Part shown: one piece after another, positions 44,295 to 55,255 of the stretch
How positions within the stretch are numbered: the first letter of the stretch is position 1
Layout of the letters: each line of letters starts with the position of its first letter
Origin: Diplolepis rosae
Lineage: Eukaryota > Arthropoda > Insecta > Hymenoptera > Diplolepididae
Reading direction: 5' to 3'
DNA length: 64,000 nt
Assembly: GCA_030998225.1 (NCBI GenBank)
Contig: JAPYXD010000684.1
Location: 1,986,501 to 2,050,500 of the forward strand
The notes under the pieces: model-generated
Database searches by the model: none
Seen by the model: only the letters and a program-made list of their open reading frames with translations
What the model was told of the DNA's origin: nothing
Translations under genes and position numbers: made by a program

Positions 44295-44392
44295 TACCCA
44301 AAGATATTATAAGCAAAGATATTATAAACCTAGATGCGGCCAATTATAGTTTGGTAGACTTAAATGCAGACGTCGCTTTCGGCGTGTTTTTA

Positions 44393-44702
44393 TAGGCTTT
44401 TGGAGTATTATTTCGGGCAGCCCATCAGCACTTGATGCAACGCAGAGGTTGTAAAATGACAACACTTTTATGTAGGTATGTAATAATAAAAACTTTAATA
44501 TAAAACTCTCATCTTGAGAGAAGTACAACCTTGTACCTAGTCACAGGTAAAGCGCAGAACATCTGCTTGTCAGTAATGGCAGCCAACAACTAACTAACTG
44601 ACTGGCGGTACTCTAGAACGCCATAGAATAAGTAGTACTCTAGAGTTACCACGCGCGGCCCCCACTCCGCTGAGTGGTGGGGTGGAACTACGGTTCCCTA
44701 CA
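44393..44702 (-). repeat. Kabuki-type 3' LTR
   Basis: On the minus strand TGTAGGGAACCGTAGTTCC ... ending AAAAGCCTA, where the other LTR has GCCCA. A purine run (CTCCGGGGGGAGTAC) precedes it in the element, the probable polypurine tract. Confidence 0.9.
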
Positions 44703-45064
44703 GTACTCCCCCCGGAGTGTTAACGATTAAAACTAAAATTTTAACCTCTTAGCGCTTCAATTACAAATCGCAATTGTATAAAATAGATTAACAAGTTTGC
44801 ATGTAAAGTGCTTACTAAAAAAAATCTAAGTTAAAGTACGCTTTATCGAAAATTAAGGTTTAAGATGCCTAAAATACATTTAAATTTTATTTTGGCGAGC
44901 GACTATCTTGATATATATGATCTAGTAACTATTTTCTAACTTATTTTCTAAATCAGTCTCGCATTTTCAGTCTTCACAAACCTAATTCTAATACTTTACA
45001 TAGCTAAACATCACATTAAATAGAGCCAATAGGCGCTGCGCTGATAAGACTTACGACAAGAGTC

Positions 45065-45192
45065 ACAGTAGAATTTACACCAAAAGTTACAACCAGAGCC
45101 ATAATTAAAGTTCAAACCAGAGTTACAATAAAAGTTTAAACAAGAGTTATAACAGAAGCTATAATAAAGGTTATAATAAAAGTTTTATACAT
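45065..45192 (-). repeat. 24-bp imperfect tandem repeat just after the Kabuki-type pol stop
   Basis: About five units such as CAGAGTTACAATAAAAGTTT+AAAC and AAGAGTTATAACAGAAGCTA+TAAT, with a 24-bp period. It straddles the pol stop codon at 45185-45187. Other units diverge by 5-8 bases. Confidence 0.7.
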
Positions 45193-45790
45193 TGAAAGTA
45201 ACTCTTTTTTTCCGAGTGTACGTTTTTATTGTCGGTAAATTAGTTTGATTTGAATCATCATCGCCAGTTTTAGCGTTATTGTCTGTGGCTTCGCGAAGAA
45301 GATACGCAGGTTTTAAATGCTCGACAGAAACTTGGCAAGGTGTACCGCAAACATCAATTTCGTACACTCTGTCTGATGTACGTCTAATAACTTTGTGAGG
45401 ACCGGTATACGGTCGCTCGAGTGACCCTCTGGCTGCTCCCACACGTAGAAAAACATGCGAGCTTGAAGGTAGATCTTTATAAAAGAAACTTCTTAATTTG
45501 TATTTCTGAGCTATCGGCACCGGTTTAACCTTTCGCATATGTTCTCGAAATTCTTCGAGAAACGTATGTGGATCTGATGCGAAGTCGTCCGGGAGAACAA
45601 ACTCCCCAGGAATTCTAAGAGTAGTTCCGAACATGTATTCCGCGGGTGACGCGCTAGTGTCTAAAACGTGTGATCTAAGTCCGAGTAAGACCGTTGATAA
45701 CGAACGCGACCAGTCCATGTCGGCATGGCACATGATGGCTGCCTTAAAAGACCGATGCCAGCGTTCGATCATTCCATTGGACGACGGATG
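45185..45790 (-). pseudogene. pol: Kabuki-type pol: C-terminal integrase piece
   Basis: Begins at HHPSSNGMIERWHRSFKAA, so only the third catalytic residue (E of MIERWH) of the D,D,E triad remains. A GPY/F-like module follows (RPYTGPHKVIRRTSDRVYEI) and a charged tail ends at 45185. It is joined to RT at the shared bases GATTTCTCACC (reverse strand), so roughly the RT catalytic half, RNase H and most of integrase are deleted. Confidence 0.88.
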
Positions 45791-46646
45791 GTGAGAAATC
45801 ATGTAGATGAAGTACGGGATACTTATCCGGAATTGTAACCGCGTTTAAACGGCGAAAATCGCCACAAATACGCCACTCACCGTTGGCTTTTTTCGTCATA
45901 TGAATGGGTGAAGCCCAAGGGCTGCTGGAAGGCCTACAAATTCCTTGATCCAGCATTTGTTTAAATTGTTGTTTAGCAGCAGCAAGTTTATCTGGTGCCA
46001 AAGGGCGCGCACGCTCCGCAAGAGGCGGACCTCGAGTCACAATGTGATGCTGAACATTACCGATTAAGTTGCCTGTATATTGTGGCATTTGAGTTATCTC
46101 TGGATACTCCGATAAGATTTGTGAGAATGTCGAGGAACGGTCAATAACGCTTAGGCCAAAAACAGTTGCAGCTTTTGTAAACCCTAGGGCCCTGAGGCCG
46201 GTAGAAGTGTCAATTAAGCTCGACTGATGCAAAAATGGAACCAAATGATAATGTGTCAGCAGATCAGCCCCAATGATTGGATCTGGTACCGCTGCTACAC
46301 AGAAATTCCATGTGAAACTTCGGCGCAAGCCTAAATTTAGAGTCAGACGTTTTTCCCCAAATGTCAGGACCTGCGTATCATTTGCTGCAAAAAGCTTTAC
46401 ATCCGACGGTCGAGTACTCATGACTTGTCTAGTGGCGGGAATAAGCGATATATCCGAACCCGTGTCAATTAGAAAAATCATACCGGAATTTCGATCTTTA
46501 AAATGGAGACGTTTGGAATTTTTAACGCCTGATGCGACGGTCTCCGCGCGCGCAGGCTGCACTAGTTTTCCTGGTACGGAGGTGTCCATGAGCACGGTTG
46601 ATTGCACTTTTTTGCCTTCTTCCCATATTTCCGATGGTAGAAACAT
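45744..46646 (-). pseudogene. pol: Kabuki-type pol: protease and N-terminal RT, truncated by deletion
   Basis: Protease FLIDTGSDISLIP with the DTG intact and DPIIGADLLTHY later. RT starts with the LDQGICRPSSSPWASPIH block and GEWRICGDFRRLNAVT, reaching DKYPVLHLHDF. There the normal RT continuation is missing and the sequence jumps into the end of integrase. The frame runs about 20 more codons out of phase before stopping at 45744. The catalytic YxDD of RT is lost. Confidence 0.88.
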
Positions 46647-47458
46647 AAGTCCCTATTTTGCGAATTTTGACGTCCATTGCGAGAGTACGAACGAGAGTTT
46701 GAACGAGAGCTTGCACGATCACGCGATAAACTGCGAGAGGAACGGTTAACTTCCCTGGAAAGTTTATCAAGTTTCCTATTTAGGGTTTCAATCATATCGG
46801 CAAGATTAGCGGTTGAGGCGATAGCCAAAATGCTGAGTTGGCATGGGTCGGGAGCCAAAGTTGTGGCTGAGACATTAAATTCATTAGGACCCATCGCGTC
46901 TAAGACTTTGTCAGCAAGCTGAGCTAAAGCCTGAAGGCCATCAACATTTGATAAAGCAAGAATTCCGCGAAGCTTTGCTGGTAACTGATCTAGAAAGATT
47001 GTCTTGATAATTTCATCGCTGCAATTCCCGTCATTCAAGTTGCGTAAACGATTTAACAGGAGAGATGGTTTACCATCAGAGATAACTTCTCCTTTTAGGA
47101 GTTGGCGTAAGCGCGATTCAGGTGAAACGGAAAAACTAGACAGCAATCGATTTTTAATGCGCGTATATAGATCGTTCGGTTGAGGATTCATAGTAATAAT
47201 GTCCTTGATGTGAGCAATTAGGTTAGCGTCTAAATTTGCAATAAGCGTATGAGCTTTTGTTGTGCCGTCGCGTAAACCTGCTTGTGCAAACGATGCCTCG
47301 ATTTGAATAAACCAGCATGATGGATCATCCCGATAAAACTTAGGAATTCGCGGGACGCGGTAAGCATCAACATGATTTTGTTGAGTGTCGACTATCTGCT
47401 GTAGAAGTCTAGGAATATCGTCCCGACCGATATCGGCTTGAGATTGACCGGTTGCCAT
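46562..47458 (-). CDS. gag: Kabuki-type Gag, open reading frame intact
   Basis: 298 codons from ATG 47456-47458 (MATGQSQADIG). The open frame extends 26 codons further upstream, but those are hydrophobic and unlike Gag, so I prefer this ATG. The capsid region is PRIPKFYRDDPSCWFIQIEA with FLDQLPAKLRGILA. A serine/arginine-rich stretch (RSSRSLSRDRASSRSNSRSY) follows. The finger CFYHRKYGKKAKKC plus NQPC gives the C-x2-H-x9-C-x3-C pattern typical of CsRn1-type Gag. It would form the particle and package RNA. Pol overlaps its 3' end in another frame. No stop or frameshift is seen, so this Gag could still be made if the LTR is active. Confidence 0.85.
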   Translation of the reverse strand: MATGQSQADIGRDDIPRLLQQIVDTQQNHVDAYRVPRIPKFYRDDPSCWFIQIEASFAQAGLRDGTTKAHTLIANLDANLIAHIKDIITMNPQPNDLYTRIKNRLLSSFSVSPESRLRQLLKGEVISDGKPSLLLNRLRNLNDGNCSDEIIKTIFLDQLPAKLRGILALSNVDGLQALAQLADKVLDAMGPNEFNVSATTLAPDPCQLSILAIASTANLADMIETLNRKLDKLSREVNRSSRSLSRDRASSRSNSRSYSRNGRQNSQNRDLCFYHRKYGKKAKKCNQPCSWTPPYQEN

Positions 47459-49023
47459 CTTTGTATGAGAAATACAATCAAGCAGTGTAAACACTATAAA
47501 AATTAAAAATCCAAAATTAATTAAAATCAAGAGCATATAACCATTCGTAGTAAGAGAAAGAAAGAGGTAACAGCCAAAGCATCAATCGGGCAACCGCATT
47601 AAGTAAACTGAATTTTATAACAATCCTGCAAAGAAAGGACAATAAAATAGGATTAGCTGTACAAGCAAAATCCAAAAACATTCATGTACCTTTGTATCTC
47701 CTGTCGCAAGTAATTACGTATCAAAACGGCACAAAAGAAACAAAAAAAAAAATGTTGGACAATCCAGAAATGCGCATTTATCGGCTCATTTTTGTAAAAG
47801 CGAATATAAAAACATTTTATTTATTTTTTTTTTGTTTCTGTTTGTTATCTTAAGTTAAGAAAGATATATGCCGAATGTATAAAGTAGAACAAGCCGCAAG
47901 ACCGGACCTCCAGTAAAGAAAAAGCGATATACAGAAGTCCGCTTTTGCAGCTGAGTACCTTTAATAATATTTAAAAGCTCCATATAGTGGATTTCGTAAC
48001 AGGTGGTAAAAATAACTGCTAAAAGAAGTGACTAGTTTGAATACAATGATAGAAATCCAATTTTTGTGCAAGAGTTAAATTAAATTTCCAAATAGAAAAT
48101 AATTTTCTTTAAATAACATTTAAATAAGGTTCTTGAAACATTTGTCATTTTAAAAATAAAATAATTCAATAAGTATTCGAAGATAAATACAAGTCCAGAA
48201 TAATAGTAATGATTAGTTAGCCGAGACAATTACAAGGTTACATGGTAAACGTAGAATTTACTTAAATTCGCTATGAGCAAAATTATTAAATTGAGAAAAT
48301 AAATCTTCATAAAAAGTACAATAACTAACGACACCCAGGGGGGTTAGGATAGTTACGCGTAAACAATTTTTCAAAATGTTAAACTAAATGCTTCTGTTTA
48401 AATATTAATAATAATTTCAATGTTTGCTAATAATAAGGACGCTCAATAGAAAGAAAAACATAAGGTAGACTTAGCCGTTGACTTGGCTTGACAACATCAA
48501 AGGTCACCAAAACATGACGCTTACTTTAAAATTTTAAATCGACGTGAATTTAATACAAATTTCATTTATGACGCTAACCTTTAAAATTTATAAGTTGTGT
48601 AAAACATTTAAACAAATATTTAACCATGTTTAAAACTAAAAAGCATTGAAATCCAGTGCGATTAATGTCACAAAGTTTGGCAATGAATGCCTTTGAAAAT
48701 GAAATAGTTTTGATTACACAGAAAAGATATTGTTTAAAGCAAGGTACAAACCTTCTCATCGAAGAGAACAAAACTCAAGTCTTAAATTGCTCTGAAATTT
48801 TTACAAATCGTCAAATTGACTGTGAGCGGTTGAGTTATTAAATATGCCCTTCTAGAAGGTGTCAGCTGTCCACTGTCATGTACAATTCCATGTTTCTCCT
48901 TGCATCGTCCAAAAATCGACGGTAAAATATTGCGTCCTCCTTCAATCAGGCATTGCTGGCCGGTAATTTATAAAAATCCCATTTAAATTTGGATGGTAAA
49001 GATGCGTTGCTGAAACGACGCCA
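47459..49023 (-). other. Kabuki-type element leader
   Basis: About 1.6 kb between PBS and the gag start, long for this group. No open frame of note was seen on the minus strand. Confidence 0.6.
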
Positions 49024-49040
49024 TCACGTCGGGGTCACCA
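49024..49040 (-). promoter_or_regulatory. Primer binding site, complementary to tRNA-Trp
   Basis: On the minus strand TGGTGACCCCGACGTGA, the exact complement of the conserved tRNA-Trp 3' end plus CCA, three bases after the 5' LTR. Confidence 0.85.
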
Positions 49041-49043
49041 ATA

Positions 49044-49353
49044 TGGGCTTTTGGAGTATTATTTCGGGCAGCCCATCAGCACTTGATGCAACGCAGAGGT
49101 TGTAAAATGACAACACTTTTATGTAGGTATGTAATAATAAAAACTTTAATATAAAACTCTCATCTTGAGAGAAGTACAACCTTGTACCTAGTCACAGGTA
49201 AAGCGCAGAACATCTGCTTGTCAGTAATGGCAGCCAACAACTAACTAACTGACTGGCGGTACTGTAGAACGCCATAGAACAAGTAGTACTCTAGAGTTAC
49301 TACGCGCGGCCCCCACTCCGCTGAGTGGTGGGGTGGAACTACGGTTCCCTACA
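49044..49353 (-). repeat. Kabuki-type 5' LTR
   Basis: Same length and nearly same sequence as 44393-44702. It is followed in the element by three bases and the PBS. Confidence 0.92.
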
Positions 49354-49359
49354 TTTTTA

Positions 49360-49800
49360 CCGGTCCCCTCTTGCCTCTCACCACACCGTATGATCAAATC
49401 AAATTAGTTCCTCGAAAGCATTATAGAGGCGCTAAATGTATCTCCCTCCAATCCCCTCCACCCGCTGAGATACCCAAAAACAGTAAGCGCACTTTAAAAA
49501 TTTTAATTTAAATTATATATATTGAAGAAAATTAAAAATTGGTTAACAAAGCAAGGAAAAGCGACGTGTAAAGTGTTTCAATGTTACTTTATGTGTATTT
49601 TATTTTGCTTTATAGTATTATTTTGATATTGAAATAGGTTACAGTGAACATGCATTACTAAATTAACTTTCTGTCAGTGAAAGATAAGTACATGAATGAA
49701 AAACCAATATTTAATTATTATAATTTGAACATGTATGCAATAGAAAGAGAATCAGTTTCTAATTTTTAAAAAGTTTAATTTTTTATTTTCATAGTTTCGT
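49360..49800. other. Spacer without recognisable gene
   Basis: GC-richer first 130 bp, then AT-rich. No element ends recognised. Confidence 0.4.
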
Positions 49801-49804
49801 ATTT

Positions 49805-51075
49805 TTAATTCTTTCTTTTACATTCTCATCATGGATGAGAAGGTATTGGTTTTATGTGAAAAACGACTTTCGAAATTTTCATCAAATCTTTACGTTTTGA
49901 GACCCCCTGACTCAGAAAAAACGGTTTTTACGAAAGTGTCTGTCTGTCTGTCTGTCTGTAGTAGGTCGTGTGGGGCATAACTCTCGATAGAATTATCAGA
50001 TTGAATTGAGCTTTGGCACACTTTATCGGAGCCGAAAAAGTAAGGACAAATTCGTTAACCAGCCACATCCAATCAAAATTGAGGGATTGAGCACTACTTT
50101 TGTGTTTTTGAAAATAACATTTTGAAAAAATCAAAAATTTCAATACTGGTTTTTGATAGTGCTCATAAATCTCTACAAATTATCCTGATAACATTTATTG
50201 ATTAAATCAAAATTAGACATGTTACAGCATATTCAAATTCAAAAAAAGTCAATATCAAAATTCCATTTTCCAGTTAAATTATACGAGATACGAAAAAACG
50301 TTATGATACAATATTATTTACTACATAAAGACCTACAAATTTGAATTGTAACATTTTTCCATAAGATGCATATTTTTCTTTTTAATTTAAAAAAAAACTA
50401 TTGAAAATCCAAAATTCAATTTTTTAACAATGATATGTGAAATACGAAAAAAACGTAAGAATACAAAATTGTTCGTTTCAACAAGATCTAAAGGTTTTGT
50501 CCTACACAGTTTATGAAAAAACATATATTTTTCGTTTCAATTCCAAAAAATACGATTAAAATTCTAAAATTCCATTTTTTAGACAAAATATGTCAGATAC
50601 AAAAAAAACGTTTAGATGGAAAATTGTTTGCCTAAATGAAGTCTACAAATTCTCATTAAGACATTTCGGGACAGGATGTATATTTTATGTTTTGATTTTT
50701 AATATTAAATAAATTCGATTTTTTTAACCAAAATATGTGAGATACGAAATAAGCGTTGTTCTGCAAAATCGTTTCCTTAAATAAAGTCTACGATTGTTTT
50801 TTCTTTTTGAGATATTTTGAATAAAATAAATAAATTATTTTAATCATGTAATTTATTAAAAAGTTACTGAAATGTATACAGAAAATCGAGCGCGAAGCGC
50901 GAGCGTCATGATGAGAATGTGTTCCTTAAGTCCGATAGAGTCTTAAGTAAATTGAATTTCCTGTTTCACTTAAATTCAAAAAGAAATTGAGTGACTGAGA
51001 AAATGTGTAATTCACATCATCCGTAATATTAATATAAAATTGGTTTGAGCTTCAGTATCAAATTATAAGGAATAA
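49805..51075 (+). repeat. Dispersed modular repeat, copy 3 (longest)
   Basis: Starts near TTCTCATCATGGATGAGAAGG and holds a (GTCT)n run. At least four modules of about 140-150 bp start near 50260, 50405, 50555 and 50710. Each has ATTCCATTTTTTAG, an ATACGAAAAAAACGT block, TCTACAAAT and TATATTTT in that order. It ends with GAGCGCGAAGCGCGAGCGTC and ATGATGAGAATGTG. No coding capacity. Copies 1 and 2 match parts of it. Confidence 0.75.
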
Positions 51076-51092
51076 ATTTAAATCTATTTTTC

Positions 51093-51157
51093 AAAAAAAT
51101 AATAGTGCACAGACGTCAGTGTTAATTTTCTTTACGTCTCGGCACTATTATTTTTTT
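51093..51157. repeat. Compact hairpin, 16 + 6 bp stem
   Basis: AAAAAAATAATAGTGC (51093-51108) pairs with GCACTATTATTTTTTT (51142-51157), and AGACGT (51111-51116) with ACGTCT (51134-51139), leaving a 17-base loop. Confidence 0.75.
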
Positions 51158-51425
51158 AAGAATTCAAAATTGTTGTAAAACAACTATGTAAACTAAATTG
51201 CTTTCAAGGTAAAGTATCACATAACCTTAAATCAATTTCTGAAATATTAGTTTGACTCACACTAGTCAGAATGTTTTAAAATCTCATTGTAATTTATGGC
51301 TAGTTCTTGTATTTTCTTATTAAACAAGTGATAATTCCACACTTTTCTGAAAAAAAATAGATCAATGTTTTTCAAAAAAACTCAAATGAATTGATTTATA
51401 AACATTTATAATAAGATGTATAAAT

Positions 51426-53036
51426 AAATAAATTGCATTTAATGAAATATTTCAAATGAAACGATTACTTTTTGTGCCCTCTTTTGAGGATATTGTTAGA
51501 ATTTCCTTTTCTCACAATTTTACTGGGAATTCTTATATAAATTAGGATCGCCTCCGGTAAGTATACGCTTTATTTCACTCTCTATATCAAAATAAGTGCA
51601 CTCAGAAAAAAGATTTGATTGAATCAAAGAAAATTATTTGTTTCAACGACTTTCTTTGATTTAAAGAAATGATTTGTTTAAATGAAATAAAATTTGTTTA
51701 GTTGAAACAAAATGTCTTTAAACGAAATAAATATTTGTTTGAATCAAATTAATTTTTCTTCAAAACAAAGAAATTAATTCAATGATATATGGTCAAAGAT
51801 ATAAATTGTTTGATTGAAGGCAGAAATTTATTTGATTCAAACAATTATTTATTTGGTCCAAAGATGTTTTGTTTGAATCAAAAAAATTTTGTCTCAATAA
51901 GGTAGTTTTCATCATCGAAAAGTAAACCTCAGGCAAAAATTGATAATTTTGCCTTTAAGAATAGCAATATTATTATTGAAGGGCTATTTTGAAAGAGAAA
52001 AGATTATTTTCCATAAAAAAAATTTAAAGCACAGAAAAATAATTTTATTAATAAATTTTATTTTGGACCCAACTTTGTTTCTTATCGCTTCTTATCAAAT
52101 TTTAAAAAATTATGCGATTCTAATAAATCATGAATCATTTTTTCAGAGAAAAGATTTCCCACAACTTCACCGTTTCTTGTTTTTAAAAATAAATTCTTTA
52201 ATGGCTGAAACCAATAAAAAAACATTTTCCAAAACGAAATTTTTATAAACAAATTGCTGATTTTGATAATAATTTATTAATTTTTGAAAATTGGAAATGG
52301 TTTAGTTGTGGGAAATCTTTTCTCTGAAAAAGTGATTCATGATTTATTAGAATCGCATAATTTTTTAAAATTTGGTAAGAAGCAATAAGAAACAAAGTTG
52401 GGGCAAAAATAAAATTTATTAATAAAATTATTTTTCTGTATTTCAAATTTTTTTCATGGAAATTAATCTTTTCTCTTCCAAAACAGCCCTTCAATAATAA
52501 TATTGCTATTCTTGAAAGCAAAATTATCTATTTTTGCCTGAGGTTTACTTTTCGTGGATAAAAACTACCTTAATGAAACAAAATTTTTTTGATTCAAACA
52601 AAATATCTTTGGACCAAATAAATATTTGTTCGAATCAAATAAATTTCTGCCTTCAATCAAACAATTTATATCTTTGACCATATATCATTGAATTAATTTC
52701 TTTGTTTTGAAGAAAAATTAATTTGATTCAAACAAATATTTATTTCGTTTAAAGACATTATGTTTGAATTAAAAAAATTTTATTTCATTCAAACAAATCA
52801 TTTCTTTAAATCAAAGAAAGTCTTTCAAGCAAATAATTTTCTTTGATTGAATCAAATCTTTTTTCTGAGTGCATCTATTTTGATTTAGAGAGTGAAATAA
52901 AGCGTACTTACCGAAGGTGATCCTGATTTATATAAGAATTCCCAGTAAAATTGTGAGAAAAGGAAATTCTAACAATATCCTCAAAAGAGGGGACAAAAAA
53001 TAATTGTTTCATTTGAAATATTTCATTAAATGCAAT
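51426..53036. repeat. 1.6-kb near-perfect palindrome
   Basis: The left half 51426 to about 52230 is the reverse complement of about 52250-53036. An element with ends CACTCAGAAAAAAG and CTTTTTTCTGAGTG (51601-52871) makes up most of it, but the symmetry continues about 170 bp outside those ends on both sides, to GCATTTAATGAAATATTTC. The arms are dense in TTTGATTCAAACAAAT-type short palindromes. Two mirror-image open frames (51940-52248 and 52243-52521) encode almost the same peptide (LINFI.PTLFLIASYQILKN); they follow from the symmetry and have no known domain. Confidence 0.85.
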
Positions 53037-54170
53037 TTGAAATGATTTCCATGAATAAATTTTCTAGTTTTCTAAAGTCCGAGGACTATTTCAATTTTTT
53101 CGATATATAACTAAAATTACTTTAAATTATATAGATTTATTTTAAAAACGCTTGAAAATCGAGGATATTTTACAATTGGAATTGTTTGCAATTAAAATTT
53201 TTGTAAATAGGAACTACTATAATTATTTGCGTAGATCTTTTTATTTAAATATTCCCAACTTATTCAATTTAAAATTGGGAATATTTCTATTAAGCAATTT
53301 TCAATACCTCATTATTTTCTAATCTGTCCACTTATGATTTTCTTGTAAGCTTTTAATTAATCACTTGTAAAAAGCACTTATAGCCTTAAAAAAGCCTTTG
53401 AAAATTAAAAAAATTTTGATTTCAAACGATTTTAAAACTCTTTCATTTTTAGATCATTGTATCATTTATTCATCTGATTTACATTGTACTTTTGTAAAAT
53501 TTCAATAACTGTAATTTAATTTTCATTTGCAAGACTGTAAGAGTATTGGATTTAAATTCTAAACTCAAAATTTCAATTTCTCATTTCAACCAAAAATATT
53601 GACAGTAACAATTTTTCCCTTCATAGATGTACTTTATTACCATAAGGTATAGGTAAGAATGAATATTAAATAGTTATTTCCTGTAAGTAATTATTTATTT
53701 AGTTATTTCATGAATTTCGGGTCGGCTGCAAAGTTTTTCCTACGTAAGCAAACTTGAAGCTAGGTTTCCACATTTTATCTTTAAAGGAGTGTTTTTATAT
53801 TCTCATAAAATAGAATTACAAGAAAGGTAATTATGACAGAATTTATTAATTAAAAATGATTATCATTTTTAAAATTTACATAAAAATGCAATTAATTAAC
53901 GTTCTGAATTTATAATATTCAAAATCAATTGAGTGAAATCAAAGAAAGATAAAAAATAAAACTACTTGAATACAACAGGTTATGAACCTAACCTCAAATT
54001 CTGCATTTAAATTCTACAAACAAATAGTATCGAATAAATAGTCCTTGCAGATCACACACTCGAAAGAATTATTTAAAATTTCCTGAAATTCATAAAATTT
54101 ATGTCACGTCATCAACATTATTTAAGACTTTTTACAAAATTTGTCAGCTATCAAATTTTGTAAACAGAAG
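53037..54170. other. AT-rich DNA without recognisable gene
   Basis: No coding similarity or repeats noted in this 1.1-kb stretch. Confidence 0.5.
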
Positions 54171-54256
54171 TCGCCGGGCGAGCAGACGACGAGGTGCATG
54201 AGACATCGAATCGAAGAAATCGCAGAAACTCAGAAAGTTAGGGAACGCTTGCTTTT

Positions 54257-55255
54257 ACTTTATTTCGTATATGCTATAGGCACCGTGCGAAGTCATGGTA
54301 GGGAGAGTTAAATCGACGCCAGCGCACGCAGTGGATAATTAAGGCGTTAAAGGAGGCTGTTTTATATTTCCGAGCAATCAAAATACATGTGCAAATCTAA
54401 ATTTTGTTTTAATTAAAAAAATATAGCTGAAATGAACCACCGAAGTTGTTGTGTTGTGAATTGTTAAAATACAAGCAGGAAAAGTGAGTGTAAATTTTAT
54501 AAATTTCCAACGTCTAAATGGAAAATAAATCAAAGGAATAAGTGGGTACTGTAGGGTGTTGCATGAACTGATGCTTATCGAATTATACGAGATTTTATTA
54601 AATAACTTTCATTATTTCTACGGAACTCTTGGAAATCTCGTACGTGTTTTGCCAGAACGAGATTTTTACCTTTAATTTTCGTTTGTGGTTGAAATTCTAT
54701 TGTATGTTTAATTGATTGAAAACCTGTTTTAATAATTATATCCATGATGAATTTGAATCTGAAAATAAACAATTAATATTTATTTACTCAACAAGTACCT
54801 AAAAGTGTCATCATGAAATTACAATTTAATTCTTTATTATTTTTCGTAATTTTTAAATTTTTTCATTAAAAAGAGTGTCTTTCCTTACATATGACACGAC
54901 TGATGATATAATTTCCAGTCTTGAAATAATAGAAAAACTTCTTTTTCCAGAGACTGATTTTTGGCACGACAACTACCTTAACCTTATATTTACTGGTTTC
55001 TATATCATTTTTATTATGGAAAATACTTACTTTTTACTGCTGATTTCACACAAATGCTTCACAAGGAAAAACAATCGAATTTTAAAGTGAATCAAATTGT
55101 TTTTTTGTTTGTTTTTTTATTGATAATAAACATTTTTATAACTAAGTCCCATTATAATACATTGTAAAAGTTCTCGAACAGCCTCCTTTAGTTCACTCAT
55201 GCTATGGCGCTGCAGTCACGCACGGTGCCTATATATAAACGAAATAAGGAGAGAG
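54257..55255 (+). mobile_element. THAP-bearing, P-like element remnant
   Basis: Partly inverted ends: TTATTTCGTATATGCTATAG plus GCACCGTGCG (54257-54292) against CGCACGGTGCC plus TATATATAAACGAAATAA (55217-55250), and a second pair TAAAGGAGGCTGTT (54349-54362) / AACAGCCTCCTTTA (55173-55190). Inside is a decayed THAP domain. P-type elements have terminal inverted repeats, subterminal inverted repeats and THAP-bearing transposases, which fits. No catalytic domain and no clear 8-bp duplication are seen. Confidence 0.5.
54432..54562 (+). pseudogene. THAP zinc finger N-terminal part, with stops
   Basis: MNHRSCCVVNC from ATG 54432 gives the CxxxC zinc ligands; after a stop, SECKFYKFPTSKW and NQRNKWV match the Y-x-F-P and tryptophan block of THAP fingers. 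Stops fall after the cysteines and after WVL. Too short to be a functional protein. Confidence 0.6.

Larger units (their letters stand above)
44393..49353 (-). mobile_element. Kabuki/CsRn1-type Ty3/Gypsy retrotransposon, internally deleted
   Basis: Paired 310-bp LTRs (44393-44702 and 49044-49353) with a 6-bp target duplication TTTTTA at 44387-44392 and 49354-49359, a PBS for tRNA-Trp, gag with a CHCC-type finger, protease, and only the beginning of RT fused to the end of integrase. LTRs differ at about four positions by eye, so the insertion is recent. tRNA-Trp priming and the CHCC Gag finger are hallmarks of the CsRn1/Kabuki lineage. Confidence 0.93.

Noticed and set aside
45744..45802. Natural overlap of RT and integrase genes
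   Set aside because: The overlap is created by a large deletion joining RT to the integrase end; motif order shows the missing parts.
51940..52521. Two opposed open frames encoding nearly the same hydrophobic peptide
   Set aside because: They are mirror images produced by the palindrome; no domain, no supported promoter, and low-complexity AT-rich codons.
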